Notes under the pieces: model-generated
What the model was told of the DNA's origin: nothing
The model's database searches: none
Seen by the model: only the letters and a program-made list of their open reading frames with translations
Shown here: piece by piece, positions 52,839 through 61,584 of the stretch
Layout of the letters: every line of letters starts with the position of its first letter
How positions within the stretch are numbered: the stretch's first letter is position 1
Made by a program: the position numbers and the translations under genes
From: an uncultured Flavobacteriaceae bacterium
Lineage (GTDB): Bacteria; Bacteroidota; Bacteroidia; Flavobacteriales; Flavobacteriaceae
DNA: 64,000 nt
Direction of reading: 5' to 3'
NCBI GenBank assembly: GCA_947494565.1
Contig: CANLVG010000014.1
Coordinates: 62,001 to 126,000 of the forward strand

Positions 52839-53519
52839 ATGGATTACGGAAAAGAATTCAAAAATTACGCAATAAACCACCAAGGGATAAGCAGCACTTA
52901 TTATGACAAAATAATGAGTAGTATGTACCCGGTGAACATGACCCCGAATATTATCGAAGAGCGCCAACTGAATGCGATTGCCATGGACGTCTTCTCAAGA
53001 CTCATGATGGATCGAATTATCTTTTTGGGCACGGGCATTAATGATCAGGTCGCGAACATCGTACAAGCACAACTGCTATTTTTAGAGAGTGCCGATGCTT
53101 CAAAAGACATACAGATTTATATTAATTCTCCAGGAGGGAGTGTCTATGCCGGTTTGGGTATTTATGACACCATGCAATTTATCAAACCTGATGTAGCCAC
53201 TATCTGTACAGGAATGGCGGCCTCTATGGGTGCGGTACTCCTATGCGCCGGTGAAAAAGGCAAGCGCAGTGGTTTGACCCATTCTCGTGTGATGATCCAT
53301 CAACCTATGGGGGGTGCACAAGGGCAAGCCAGTGATATTGAAATTACGGCGAGGGAAATCTTGAAATTGAAAGAAGAGCTCTACGAAATCATAGCCAAAC
53401 ACTCAGGTCAGACCCTCGAAAAGGTACATGATGACAGTGACCGCGATTATTGGATGAAAGCAGAAGAAGCCAAGAAATATGGCATGATCGACGAGATTTT
53501 AGTTAGGGATCGCGATTAA
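52839..53519 (+). CDS. clpP: ATP-dependent Clp protease proteolytic subunit
   Basis: The product has 226 residues from the ATG at 52839 ([16 protein letters not shown]). An ATG at 52782 lies within the terminator hairpin and is ruled out. The catalytic Ser is S129 in GMAASMGAV and the His is H154 in [10 protein letters not shown]. The [11 protein letters not shown] loop precedes them. ClpP forms the double-ring protease chamber fed by ClpX. clpX follows 95 bases later. Confidence 0.95.
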   Translation: MDYGKEFKNYAINHQGISSTYYDKIMSSMYPVNMTPNIIEERQLNAIAMDVFSRLMMDRIIFLGTGINDQVANIVQAQLLFLESADASKDIQIYINSPGGSVYAGLGIYDTMQFIKPDVATICTGMAASMGAVLLCAGEKGKRSGLTHSRVMIHQPMGGAQGQASDIEITAREILKLKEELYEIIAKHSGQTLEKVHDDSDRDYWMKAEEAKKYGMIDEILVRDRD

Positions 53520-53614
53520 TTTCGACGAATCACGGGAAAATTGGGATAATCTACCAATGGAAAGTAAACCAAAAACGTTTTTGAAGCGTTAGAGTTTGTA
53601 AGATAACAACTATT

Positions 53615-54850
53615 ATGGCGAAGGAAAATCTAGAATGCTCATTTTGTGGCAGAAAAAAACCGGAGACCAATCTTTTGATTGCTGGACTTGATGCACACAT
53701 TTGCGATAGATGTATCGAGCAGGCACATGGCATTGTGGCTGAAGAAAGCAAGCAGACCAAAACCAATGACCTTTCATCAGAACTTGTTCTTAAGAAACCC
53801 CAAGAAATCAAGGAGTTTCTCGATACGTTCATTATCGGCCAAGAACGCACGAAAAAGGTGATGTCGGTGGCTGTTTATAATCACTATAAACGACTTTTAC
53901 AGCCACAGACCAAGGAAGATGATGTAGAAATCCAAAAAAGCAACATCATCATGGTCGGTCAGACCGGTACAGGAAAGACCTTAATGGCAAAGACCATTGC
54001 AAGAATGCTCAATGTACCTCTGGCAATTGTTGATGCCACGGTTTTGACAGAAGCAGGTTATGTTGGCGAGGACGTCGAAAGTATTTTGACACGTCTGTTG
54101 CAAGCTGCGGACTATAATCTCGAAAAGACGGAACGGGGTATCGTGTTCATTGATGAAATCGATAAGATCGCTCGTAAAAGCGATAACCCATCCATAACAC
54201 GTGACGTTTCTGGTGAAGGAGTGCAACAAGGCCTCCTGAAGCTTCTGGAAGGCACTGTCGTTAATGTACCGCCCAAGGGAGGCAGAAAGCATCCGGATCA
54301 AAAGTTCATTGAAGTAAATACGGAAAATATCCTTTTTATAGCCGGAGGTGCCTTCGATGGTATTGAAAGGGCCATTACTAAAAGGCTGAATATGCAGGCC
54401 GTTGGGTATAGTGCTTCAAAGGCGGACGAAAACCTAGATGAAAGCAACATCTTGCAATATATCATCCCCAAGGATTTGAAAGATTTTGGATTGATTCCTG
54501 AGATTATCGGTCGACTTCCCGTACTGACCTATATGAATCCTCTAGACGAGAAGACATTGCGTGCCATTCTTACCGAACCCAAGAATGCGATTATAAAGCA
54601 GTATGAGAAATTATTCGCTATGGATGGTATTTCTTTTACGATTACCGATCAAGCCTTGGAGTATATTGTCAAAAAAGCAATCGAATACAAATTAGGAGCG
54701 AGAGGACTTCGTTCGTTATGTGAAGCGATTTTCACAGACGCTATGTTTGAAATGCCTAGTAGTTCTGAGACCGAATTCAAGGTTACCAAACCCTATGCTG
54801 AGGAAAAACTCTCTCACGAAACCATTAAAAAACTAAAGGCGGTCTCTTAG
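53615..54850 (+). CDS. clpX: ATP-dependent Clp protease ATP-binding subunit ClpX
   Basis: The product has 411 residues. An N-terminal zinc-binding domain holds four Cys (CSFCGRKKP and HICDRCIEQ). The AAA+ domain shows Walker [14 protein letters not shown] and Walker [13 protein letters not shown], followed by the ISREV-like [19 protein letters not shown]. ClpX unfolds tagged substrates and passes them to ClpP. The terminator hairpin includes the stop codon. Confidence 0.97.
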   Translation: MAKENLECSFCGRKKPETNLLIAGLDAHICDRCIEQAHGIVAEESKQTKTNDLSSELVLKKPQEIKEFLDTFIIGQERTKKVMSVAVYNHYKRLLQPQTKEDDVEIQKSNIIMVGQTGTGKTLMAKTIARMLNVPLAIVDATVLTEAGYVGEDVESILTRLLQAADYNLEKTERGIVFIDEIDKIARKSDNPSITRDVSGEGVQQGLLKLLEGTVVNVPPKGGRKHPDQKFIEVNTENILFIAGGAFDGIERAITKRLNMQAVGYSASKADENLDESNILQYIIPKDLKDFGLIPEIIGRLPVLTYMNPLDEKTLRAILTEPKNAIIKQYEKLFAMDGISFTITDQALEYIVKKAIEYKLGARGLRSLCEAIFTDAMFEMPSSSETEFKVTKPYAEEKLSHETIKKLKAVS

Positions 54851-54867
54851 ACCGCCTTTAGTTTTAT
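54831..54867 (+). terminator. Terminator of clpX, overlapping its stop codon
   Basis: A 15-base perfect stem (AACTAAAGGCGGTCT against AGACCGCCTTTAGTT) with a 3-base loop is followed by TTTT. The TAG stop codon of clpX is inside the hairpin. Confidence 0.9.
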
Positions 54868-54890
54868 CTTATACAAAGTTTCAATGGCCA

Positions 54891-55454
54891 TTAAGCCACT
54901 TTTATCTTATGTAATTTTTTCGGTTTTTGAGTAACGGACTTTAATAGATCCAAACACACCTTACTGATTATTTTTTCGTCAGTATACATGTCATGACCGA
55001 ACCCTTCGAAAAGCTCCGATTCCAAATTAAGTTTTTTATACCAATCCCCTTTGGGTCGATATACATCATGATCTCCGAATAGTACCGTTGTTTTACAATC
55101 AGGTCTGTTTTCCTCAGCTCGGATTCTTGTCGAAGATACCGTATATAACGATTTTATTGGTAAGCCTAGCAAACCGGCCTTCCAAGCAATGGTACCACCT
55201 GTACTGAATCCTAAGTAATGTGCCGGTTGCGTTTCTTTTTTCATGAGGTGTGCAACAGCTGTGTCGATTCCTCCTTCTACGAAGGCCCTATGAATATTTT
55301 CAGTGGTATGCACCTTTACATCCAAATTGGCCAATTGCTGGCTATCATGATAGGTAATATCAAAATATTGTTGAAGGTATCCGAGGTATGATGTAATCCA
55401 GAGTCCTCTCTTGGAACCCCACATATCGGATACAATTACAAGTCTTTCGGCCAT
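54891..55454 (-). CDS. Small alpha/beta-hydrolase-like protein
   Basis: The product has 187 residues. A nucleophile elbow GFSTGG (Ser in the middle), then a FGDHDVY segment with an Asp candidate and a FEGFGHDMY segment with a His candidate, fit an alpha/beta-hydrolase core without a lid. There is no signal peptide. It lies convergent to clpX, and a short upstream frame (55459-55629) ends four bases before its start, so the two may be coupled. Confidence 0.75.
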   Translation of the reverse strand: MAERLVIVSDMWGSKRGLWITSYLGYLQQYFDITYHDSQQLANLDVKVHTTENIHRAFVEGGIDTAVAHLMKKETQPAHYLGFSTGGTIAWKAGLLGLPIKSLYTVSSTRIRAEENRPDCKTTVLFGDHDVYRPKGDWYKKLNLESELFEGFGHDMYTDEKIISKVCLDLLKSVTQKPKKLHKIKVA

Positions 55455-55458
55455 AATT

Positions 55459-55629
55459 CTAGTTTATAATTAGTTGTTTGGTTAAGTTTATGGGAACTAA
55501 TTTGAACATTAAACGACGGAAAACCGCTTTTATTTGTTCATCGGGCTGAATTCTTCGACGTATCCCCATTTGCCTCATAAACCAAATGTCAATTGCGTTT
55601 TTCAGATTATCTAAATCGCTGCAGGACAA
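55459..55629 (-). CDS. Short basic frame upstream of the hydrolase gene
   Basis: A frame open from TAA to the TAG at 55459-55461 can start at TTG 55629 (56 residues) or ATG 55578 (39 residues). Its translation is rich in Arg/Lys with a hydrophobic pattern (LDNLKNAIDIWFMRQM and KAVFRRLMFKLVP). The end sits just before the hydrolase start, as in a coupled pair. No homologue is recognised. It could also be a remnant of a larger gene. Confidence 0.35.
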   Translation of the reverse strand: MSCSDLDNLKNAIDIWFMRQMGIRRRIQPDEQIKAVFRRLMFKLVPINLTKQLIIN

Positions 55630-55687
55630 ATCATTTAAAATCAGTCTTGTAACAAATGTGCTTACCTTTTAACCTTAATCCTTTTTC

Positions 55688-56134
55688 CTATTGGTTATCT
55701 ACGAGTATGATATCAGAGAAAATAACTTTATCCACGAGCTCTTTTTTAGATCCGCGTGAGCTACTGTATTCTACATTTTCCGGAAACTCCGCACTTACGT
55801 AATACCCATTTTCCAATTGTGATCTCACCATAAAAGAGTAGTTCCCTTCAGTATCGGTTACCGCTAACTCATCAAGCGCAATACCAGGTGAGCAGTGTCC
55901 AAACCCACAGGGTCCAGGTCGATAGAGCCGCATAGTAATACCCACCGCAGGCGACAAGTTCGCTTCATCAACATTGAGCCCGATATTGGAGATGTATGGA
56001 CCAGTATACAAGAAAACCCTCCCTTCATAAGTGATTAATAAATCATCATCATCTTTGGTGCAGGCGAGCATCACCAAAATGACACACGAGACCAACACCT
56101 TGCCTCCTGTACTTCTACTTTTAAATGTTTTCAT
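55688..56134 (-). CDS. Small lipoprotein with an Ig-like domain
   Basis: The product has 148 residues. The signal ends in the lipobox MLAC, followed by TKDDDD. The rest is a beta-rich domain with TDTEGNYSFMVRSQLENGYYV, typical of carboxypeptidase-regulatory/Ig-like folds, and a Cys pair in PGPCGFGHC. It shares the strand and spacing of the barrel gene upstream at 56177, so the two are likely in one transcript under the AraC regulator at 56827. Confidence 0.75.
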   Translation of the reverse strand: MKTFKSRSTGGKVLVSCVILVMLACTKDDDDLLITYEGRVFLYTGPYISNIGLNVDEANLSPAVGITMRLYRPGPCGFGHCSPGIALDELAVTDTEGNYSFMVRSQLENGYYVSAEFPENVEYSSSRGSKKELVDKVIFSDIILVDNQ

Positions 56135-56176
56135 GATTCCTTGTTTTAGTATTTATAAAAATGAATAACACAATGA

Positions 56177-56731
56177 TTAAAAAAGAATGCCGATACTAAA
56201 TCCCAACCAAGCATCCTTATGACCGTAACCGTAGAATCTGGGAGCATATGAGGCGAAAGAAAAACCTCCGAATCCGCCATACTGACCTGACATAGATTCC
56301 TTTTTGATTGTTTTAGATTTAGAGAGTGTCTTTATGTAGGGGGATATATGCCCACGAAAAAACCACCTTTTTCCAAAATTCCTTCTAAAACCAACAGCCG
56401 TGAATATTTGAGTGACACCACCTGATGGTCCATATTCGGATGCGTCGAACCACGATACCCCAATTGAGAAATCAAGGTAATTACTTCGCCTCAAGTCCAC
56501 TAAATAATGAAAGGAACTTGCTAGAGACAAAAGTTGTGATTTTTCAATTAAATCATCTTCGGTCACCCCAACACCCAGTCTTGCCCTGAGCAGTGGTCTA
56601 CTGGTAATTTGCCTCTCATAGTTCAATGAGACGAGCCCTCCATTTCCCAGTGCTTCCACATAGGCAGCGTTCTTTTGAGCGTTTGCGAATACTGCAAGAC
56701 CGCAAATAAGACAGGTCACCACGAAATGCAT
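56177..56731 (-). CDS. Small outer-membrane barrel-like protein
   Basis: The product has 184 residues with a signal peptide (VVTCLICGLAVFANAQ). It alternates hydrophobic strands (FLDFSIGVSWFD, KRWFFRGHISPYIK) and ends in AWLGFSIGILF, as in an outer-membrane beta-barrel of the OmpW or porin-like small class. No family was recognised. It lies between the lipoprotein gene and the AraC regulator. Confidence 0.65.
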   Translation of the reverse strand: MHFVVTCLICGLAVFANAQKNAAYVEALGNGGLVSLNYERQITSRPLLRARLGVGVTEDDLIEKSQLLSLASSFHYLVDLRRSNYLDFSIGVSWFDASEYGPSGGVTQIFTAVGFRRNFGKRWFFRGHISPYIKTLSKSKTIKKESMSGQYGGFGGFSFASYAPRFYGYGHKDAWLGFSIGILF

Positions 56732-56826
56732 GATTTTAAATTTTTAAAGTTGTCTAAAACTAGGTGGAATGGAAAAATTCAATGTCCGAGATAATGCAAG
56801 AAGGAATAATTCGGACAACTTTTTAA

Positions 56827-57939
56827 TCAAATAGTAGCATCTTTTCTGAATGCCGTAGGCGTCACTCCCGTAAACTTTTTGAACGCCGTATAAAAGGTGG
56901 ATTTCGAATTGAAACCACATTCCAATCCAATAGCAACAATGGTGTAATTGGAAAAATCGGAATCACCCAAAAGCCTTTTGGCTTCCTCGACACGAAGGGT
57001 GTTGATGTAGTCGGGAAAATTGCATCCCGCATGGGCATTCATCAATTTAGATACGCTACTCGTACTTTTATGTATTTCTTTCGAAAGGCGTTCCAAGCTC
57101 AAATGGGGGTCAAGAAATTTCTGGTTTTTGACCACGTAAGCATCTATTTCCGAAAAGGCGATTTCATCTCGTTCGTGCTTGGTCCCTGCATTCTCTTCAA
57201 TAGGGCCTTCTTTTCTGATTTCTTTTCGCAAGAGAATCCTATCCTTTAAGACCACATACCGAAAAAAGGCCTGATAACCCACCCAATATATCAAAATAGA
57301 CGAACCCAATCTAAGAGGGTAATAACTGTAGGGTCTTTGCACGAGCCCGGTCACGTTGAAAACAATGGACATCATCCAAAGCACAAAGACGCCAGCACCC
57401 AGGTAAAAAAACCACTTCAACCATCTCAAATCATCAAAGTCTAAAATCTGTGTGTCCAGTTCGCGGTAACGAAATACAATTTGGAGCGCCTTATAAAAGA
57501 GCCACAGGGAATATGCAAGGGTAAGGGCATCTTCAATATTATTGTACCTGTTCAAATAGGTTTCTGGCCACGTGCCTGAATTTACCATAGTAGAAATCAT
57601 GACCCTGGCTATCAATTCCAATAAAAAAATCACAAGGGAAAACCGAAGGTAGGAGGTTAACTTTTTTTCAATGGCCAGATAATGTACCAGAAAAGCATAA
57701 AACATGGGAACGATAAGCACGTACCAAGGGAAAGCAAAACCATTGAGAAAAAAATCGTGCGGTAAAAAGTTTTTTTCCAGAAACCATGATTGGAGATTGT
57801 TCAACGAAAGAAACAGTACAAAAAGGTTGAGAAAAAGAACAGGTTTTTCAATCTTCCTGCGCGAGAGGAAAGTTGCCACATTAAAAATGAACCCCTGTAT
57901 GGCTCCGGCAATCATAAGAAAATTAAAAATTGCAGTCAT
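56827..57939 (-). CDS. Membrane-anchored AraC-family regulator (copy A)
   Basis: The product has 370 residues. Seven to eight hydrophobic helices fill the first 240 residues, with no ligand-binding cupin. The C-terminal AraC-type double helix-turn-helix is LERLSKEIHKSTSSVSKLMN through VAIGLECGFNSKSTFYTAFKKFTGVTP. This type senses an extracellular or membrane signal and activates nearby genes. Candidates are the lipoprotein and barrel genes at 55688-56731 just downstream. It is a relative of the regulator at 60411. Confidence 0.85.
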   Translation of the reverse strand: MTAIFNFLMIAGAIQGFIFNVATFLSRRKIEKPVLFLNLFVLFLSLNNLQSWFLEKNFLPHDFFLNGFAFPWYVLIVPMFYAFLVHYLAIEKKLTSYLRFSLVIFLLELIARVMISTMVNSGTWPETYLNRYNNIEDALTLAYSLWLFYKALQIVFRYRELDTQILDFDDLRWLKWFFYLGAGVFVLWMMSIVFNVTGLVQRPYSYYPLRLGSSILIYWVGYQAFFRYVVLKDRILLRKEIRKEGPIEENAGTKHERDEIAFSEIDAYVVKNQKFLDPHLSLERLSKEIHKSTSSVSKLMNAHAGCNFPDYINTLRVEEAKRLLGDSDFSNYTIVAIGLECGFNSKSTFYTAFKKFTGVTPTAFRKDATI

Positions 57940-57958
57940 GCCTTTGCTCGTTGGAGTG

Positions 57959-59482
57959 CTAGGAGTATTTTTCGTTCATATCCAACAACTCTTCTACATA
58001 TTCGCGTTTGTTGCTTAGTCTTGGAATCTTATGTTGCCCCCCCAATTTGTCATTCTGCTTCAACCAATCATAAAAAAGGTTTTCCCGCGCTACATGAACC
58101 TTGGGCATTTTAAGGGTGGAATTGTTATAACGTTTGGCTTCATAATCGGAATTGAGTGATTTCAAGGTGTTGTCGAATACCTCGATGAAATAATCGAGTT
58201 CTTCCGGAGGTTTCCTGAACTCTATGATCCATTCGTGGGCTCCTTTTTCCTTGCCGGACATAAAAATAGGGCCAGCCGTATAGTCTTTAATTTCAGAACC
58301 GGTTTTTTTGCAGACACTCTTCAGCGCTTCCTCAGCATTTTCGATAATCAATTCTTCCCCGAAGACATTGATGTGGTGTTTGGTACGACCGGTGACCTTA
58401 ATGCGATAGGGTTGTGTTGAAGTAAACCTAACCGTATCGCCTATCTTATAACGCCAAAGTCCTGAATTGGTACTGATGACTATCGCATAGTTCTTTCCTA
58501 TTTCAACCTCCCAGAGTGGAATCGCCCGTTGGGTCTCCGTGCCATAGACATCCATAGGAATGAACTCATAAAAAATCCCATAATCGAGCATCAAAAGCAG
58601 ATCATTCTCATTATTCCGATCTTGAATAGCAAAAAAACCTTCAGAGGCATTATAGATTTCGTAGTACTTGAAACTTTTTCTTGGCAGCAGCTTTTTGTAC
58701 TGTTCTTTATAGGGATTAAAACTTACTCCGCCATGGAAATACACTTCCAGATTTTCCCATACCTGGAATAAATGATCCTTACCAGTGGTCTCTATTACGT
58801 TGTTGAGCAAAACCAACATCCAAGATGGCACTCCGGCCAAGCTGGTCACATTCTCTTGGGTACTCTCTTTGATGATCGCCTTCAGCTTACTCTCCCATTC
58901 GCTCATCAACGAAACCTTATTGCTGGGAGTACTGCTAAACTCCGCCCAGAGTGGCATATTATCGATTAAAATAGCGGATAAATCGCCAAAAAAAGACCCA
59001 TTGTCCTGGTAAAGTTCTTTACTCCCCCCAAGGCGCAAGCTCTTACCTGTAAACAGTTGGGAATTTTCATTATTGTTCAGATACAGACATAGAAGATCTT
59101 TGCCAGATTTGTAATGGCAGTCTTCCAAAGCCTCTGAACTAACAGGAATGAACTTACTCTTTGCATTGGTGGTACCGCTACTCTTGGCGAACCACTTTAT
59201 GGAGGTCGGCCAAAAAACATTTTGCTCTCCCCGTCGAGTACGCTCGATCAGGGGCTCTATTTGCTCATATGATCGAATAGGCACCCTTTTCCGAAAGGTT
59301 TCATAATTGTGTATGGACTCAAACTCATAGATTCGTCCGATTTCGGTATCCTCGGCAATCTCCAATAGCTGCTGCAATACCTCTTCTTGCACTTCGTCTG
59401 GATATTTCAAGAAAAGCTCAATCTGATGATAGCGCTTTTTCAAAAGCCAAGAAGCAATCGAATTAAATAAAGGTATTGGCAT
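57959..59482 (-). CDS. GH3-family acyl/amino-acid ligase-like protein
   Basis: The product has 507 residues from the ATG at 59482 (MPIPLFNSIASWLLKKR). It has the ANL-type adenylation features of the GH3 family: KSSGTTNAKSKFIPVSSEAL (ATP loop), EIYNASEGFFAIQD and YKIGDTVRFTSTQPYRIKVTGRT. Plant GH3 enzymes conjugate amino acids to auxin or jasmonate, while bacterial homologues are common in Bacteroidota with unknown substrates. The start at 59548 would add an unsupported extension. Confidence 0.85.
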   Translation of the reverse strand: MPIPLFNSIASWLLKKRYHQIELFLKYPDEVQEEVLQQLLEIAEDTEIGRIYEFESIHNYETFRKRVPIRSYEQIEPLIERTRRGEQNVFWPTSIKWFAKSSGTTNAKSKFIPVSSEALEDCHYKSGKDLLCLYLNNNENSQLFTGKSLRLGGSKELYQDNGSFFGDLSAILIDNMPLWAEFSSTPSNKVSLMSEWESKLKAIIKESTQENVTSLAGVPSWMLVLLNNVIETTGKDHLFQVWENLEVYFHGGVSFNPYKEQYKKLLPRKSFKYYEIYNASEGFFAIQDRNNENDLLLMLDYGIFYEFIPMDVYGTETQRAIPLWEVEIGKNYAIVISTNSGLWRYKIGDTVRFTSTQPYRIKVTGRTKHHINVFGEELIIENAEEALKSVCKKTGSEIKDYTAGPIFMSGKEKGAHEWIIEFRKPPEELDYFIEVFDNTLKSLNSDYEAKRYNNSTLKMPKVHVARENLFYDWLKQNDKLGGQHKIPRLSNKREYVEELLDMNEKYS

Positions 59483-59546
59483 TTTAGGTATATTTATCCT
59501 TCTAAAATAGGCTATTAAACGATCATTTTCAAATAACATTCCATAC

Positions 59547-60344
59547 ATGCAGTACGAAGGCGTTTTACGAAAAATGCAAACGGAAATCGGGAGTCCGATT
59601 CAATATTATATGGTCTTCGAGAACGATTTCTTGAACGTAAATCAGATACTCAACAAAAGGCTACATATTAGTTTCATCAAGTATCAATGTTTGAATTGTG
59701 GAAGAGACCGACCAATTTACCGCCAAGGTTTTTGCAAAACCTGTTTTTACGAAATTCCTACGGCGGGGGATTGGATTATGAGACCGGAATTAAGCACGGC
59801 CCACTTGGATAAGGAAGACCGAGATCTTGAGTACGAAAAGAAAGTACAATTACAACCCCATATTGTATATCTTGCAAATTCGAGTAATATCAAAGTTGGG
59901 GTCACCCGAAAAACGCAAATTCCTACGCGATGGATCGACCAGGGTGCGCATGAAGCAATTGAAATCGTAGAAGTACCCAACCGTTATTTGGCAGGCATCA
60001 CCGAGGTGGCCTTAAAAGACCATATTGGTGACAAAACCGCATGGCGGAAAATGCTGACCAATACTATTCAAGATGAAGACTTGGTAGAATGGCGAAATAA
60101 ACTGAAGCAATATATACCAGAGGAAGCGGTCGAATACTATATCGAGAGGAATTCAGAAACATATTTGGAATTTCCGGTCCTTCGGTACCCTAAGAAAGTA
60201 AAGAGCCTGAATTTATCGAAAACACCGAACTTCGAGGGTATCGTAACAGGCATAAAAGGACAATATTTGATTTTTGACGATGATACGGTTTTCAATGTTC
60301 GTGGTAGCGAAGGCTATTATGTGGGGTTGGCCATTACGTCTTGA
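59547..60344 (+). CDS. DUF2797 protein with zinc-type Cys motif
   Basis: The product has 265 residues of the DUF2797 family. A CxxC pair in CLNCGRDRP and FCKTCFYE suggests a zinc site, and the segment YLANSSNIKVGVTRKTQIPTRWIDQGA resembles the core of GIY-YIG nucleases, though no nuclease activity can be claimed. It diverges from the GH3 gene with 64 bases between the starts. Confidence 0.8.
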   Translation: MQYEGVLRKMQTEIGSPIQYYMVFENDFLNVNQILNKRLHISFIKYQCLNCGRDRPIYRQGFCKTCFYEIPTAGDWIMRPELSTAHLDKEDRDLEYEKKVQLQPHIVYLANSSNIKVGVTRKTQIPTRWIDQGAHEAIEIVEVPNRYLAGITEVALKDHIGDKTAWRKMLTNTIQDEDLVEWRNKLKQYIPEEAVEYYIERNSETYLEFPVLRYPKKVKSLNLSKTPNFEGIVTGIKGQYLIFDDDTVFNVRGSEGYYVGLAITS

Positions 60345-60410
60345 CCACTCATCGAAACAAACGAACAAGTTTCATACTATTGGGCATCCCAAACTAAAAA
60401 ACCGATATCG

Positions 60411-61505
60411 TTGGATTACAAAATAGACCTCATTAGCAGCATTGGAAAAATCACTTTTTTCTTGATGCTCGTTCTGTCCGTATTCCTGTTTACCGTTAAA
60501 ACCGTCAGAAAGGCACCCAACCGGCTACTAGGCTCGTTACTTCTGATAATCGCCTTTGATTTGAGTGGGTTCTTTATTGGCGAATGGTTTGAGGCAAGAA
60601 CAAATCTCAATATCATAAAGACCGTATCCTCCCTACTACAGATGCCGCTTTTCTATTTATATGTGCAATCGGCATGCTACTCCGACTTCAAGCTTAAAAC
60701 GTGGCAATCGGCTCATGGTATCCCAGCTTTGGTTTTTTTGATTTTGTTCTGGGCCACATCATTCTCGACTACTTCAATTCACCTATTTGAGATTGTAGGT
60801 GAGCTGCAATGGTTTGCCTATATGATAGCGGTTTTCATTGTACTGAAGCGGCGAAAAGACATTTACCAAGAAAACTATTCACAACCTAGCCCCAAAATCT
60901 ACAAGTGGCTATTTCAATTTGCCATCATCTCGTGCGTTGGACATAGTTTTGTATTTATACGATGGATATTATCACTTGCGCAACCCGATCAAGAAAATTT
61001 GAACATCAATGTCATTATAAGTTTTTCTACCCTTTTCATCATGACATGGTTCGTATTCAAAGCGCTTTACAACCCCATTCTATTTTCCGGTGTACAATCT
61101 ACCCAAAAGCTGTTAAAATCTAAAAACTATGAGAAGTTACCACACGCACATTCCGTTCAACTAAGGAAAGAGATTGTACGACTTCAGCATTTCATGGTGC
61201 AGGAGAAACCCTATTTGGACTTTGAACTCACACTCCAGAAATTAGCGGCCCAAATCAATATTTCCGAAAAAGAACTGTCGCTTGCCATCAATCATCATTT
61301 AGGAAAGCACTTTTTCGACTTCGTAAATGAATATCGCATTGCAGAGGCCAAGACGATTTTGAGTAGTGTGGAGCAAAAGAACCTCACTATATTGGAAGTA
61401 TTATATCAGGTGGGCTTCAATTCCAAATCTTCTTTTTATACCGCTTTTAAGAAAGCGACCGATCAAACACCTACCGACTACAGAAAGGCGAAATTGGCAA
61501 ATTGA
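60411..61505 (+). CDS. Membrane-anchored AraC-family regulator (copy B)
   Basis: The product has 364 residues. The first 235 residues contain hydrophobic helices (FFLMLVLSVFLFTV, LGSLLLIIAFDL and more). The C-terminal AraC domain carries INISEKELSLAINHHLGKHFF and LYQVGFNSKSSFYTAFKKATDQTP. The start is a TTG at 60411; the next in-frame ATG at residue 19 would cut the first helix. It is the plus-strand relative of the regulator at 56827. The serine hydrolase gene 80 bases downstream is a likely target. Confidence 0.8.
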   Translation: MDYKIDLISSIGKITFFLMLVLSVFLFTVKTVRKAPNRLLGSLLLIIAFDLSGFFIGEWFEARTNLNIIKTVSSLLQMPLFYLYVQSACYSDFKLKTWQSAHGIPALVFLILFWATSFSTTSIHLFEIVGELQWFAYMIAVFIVLKRRKDIYQENYSQPSPKIYKWLFQFAIISCVGHSFVFIRWILSLAQPDQENLNINVIISFSTLFIMTWFVFKALYNPILFSGVQSTQKLLKSKNYEKLPHAHSVQLRKEIVRLQHFMVQEKPYLDFELTLQKLAAQINISEKELSLAINHHLGKHFFDFVNEYRIAEAKTILSSVEQKNLTILEVLYQVGFNSKSSFYTAFKKATDQTPTDYRKAKLAN

Positions 61506-61584
61506 GGTAAAAAACAGTCCGACTTTCTTTATTCGGACGGTTACAGCAAGCCATTTCTTCATGTTTGCAAAAAAGAGTTGCTAG

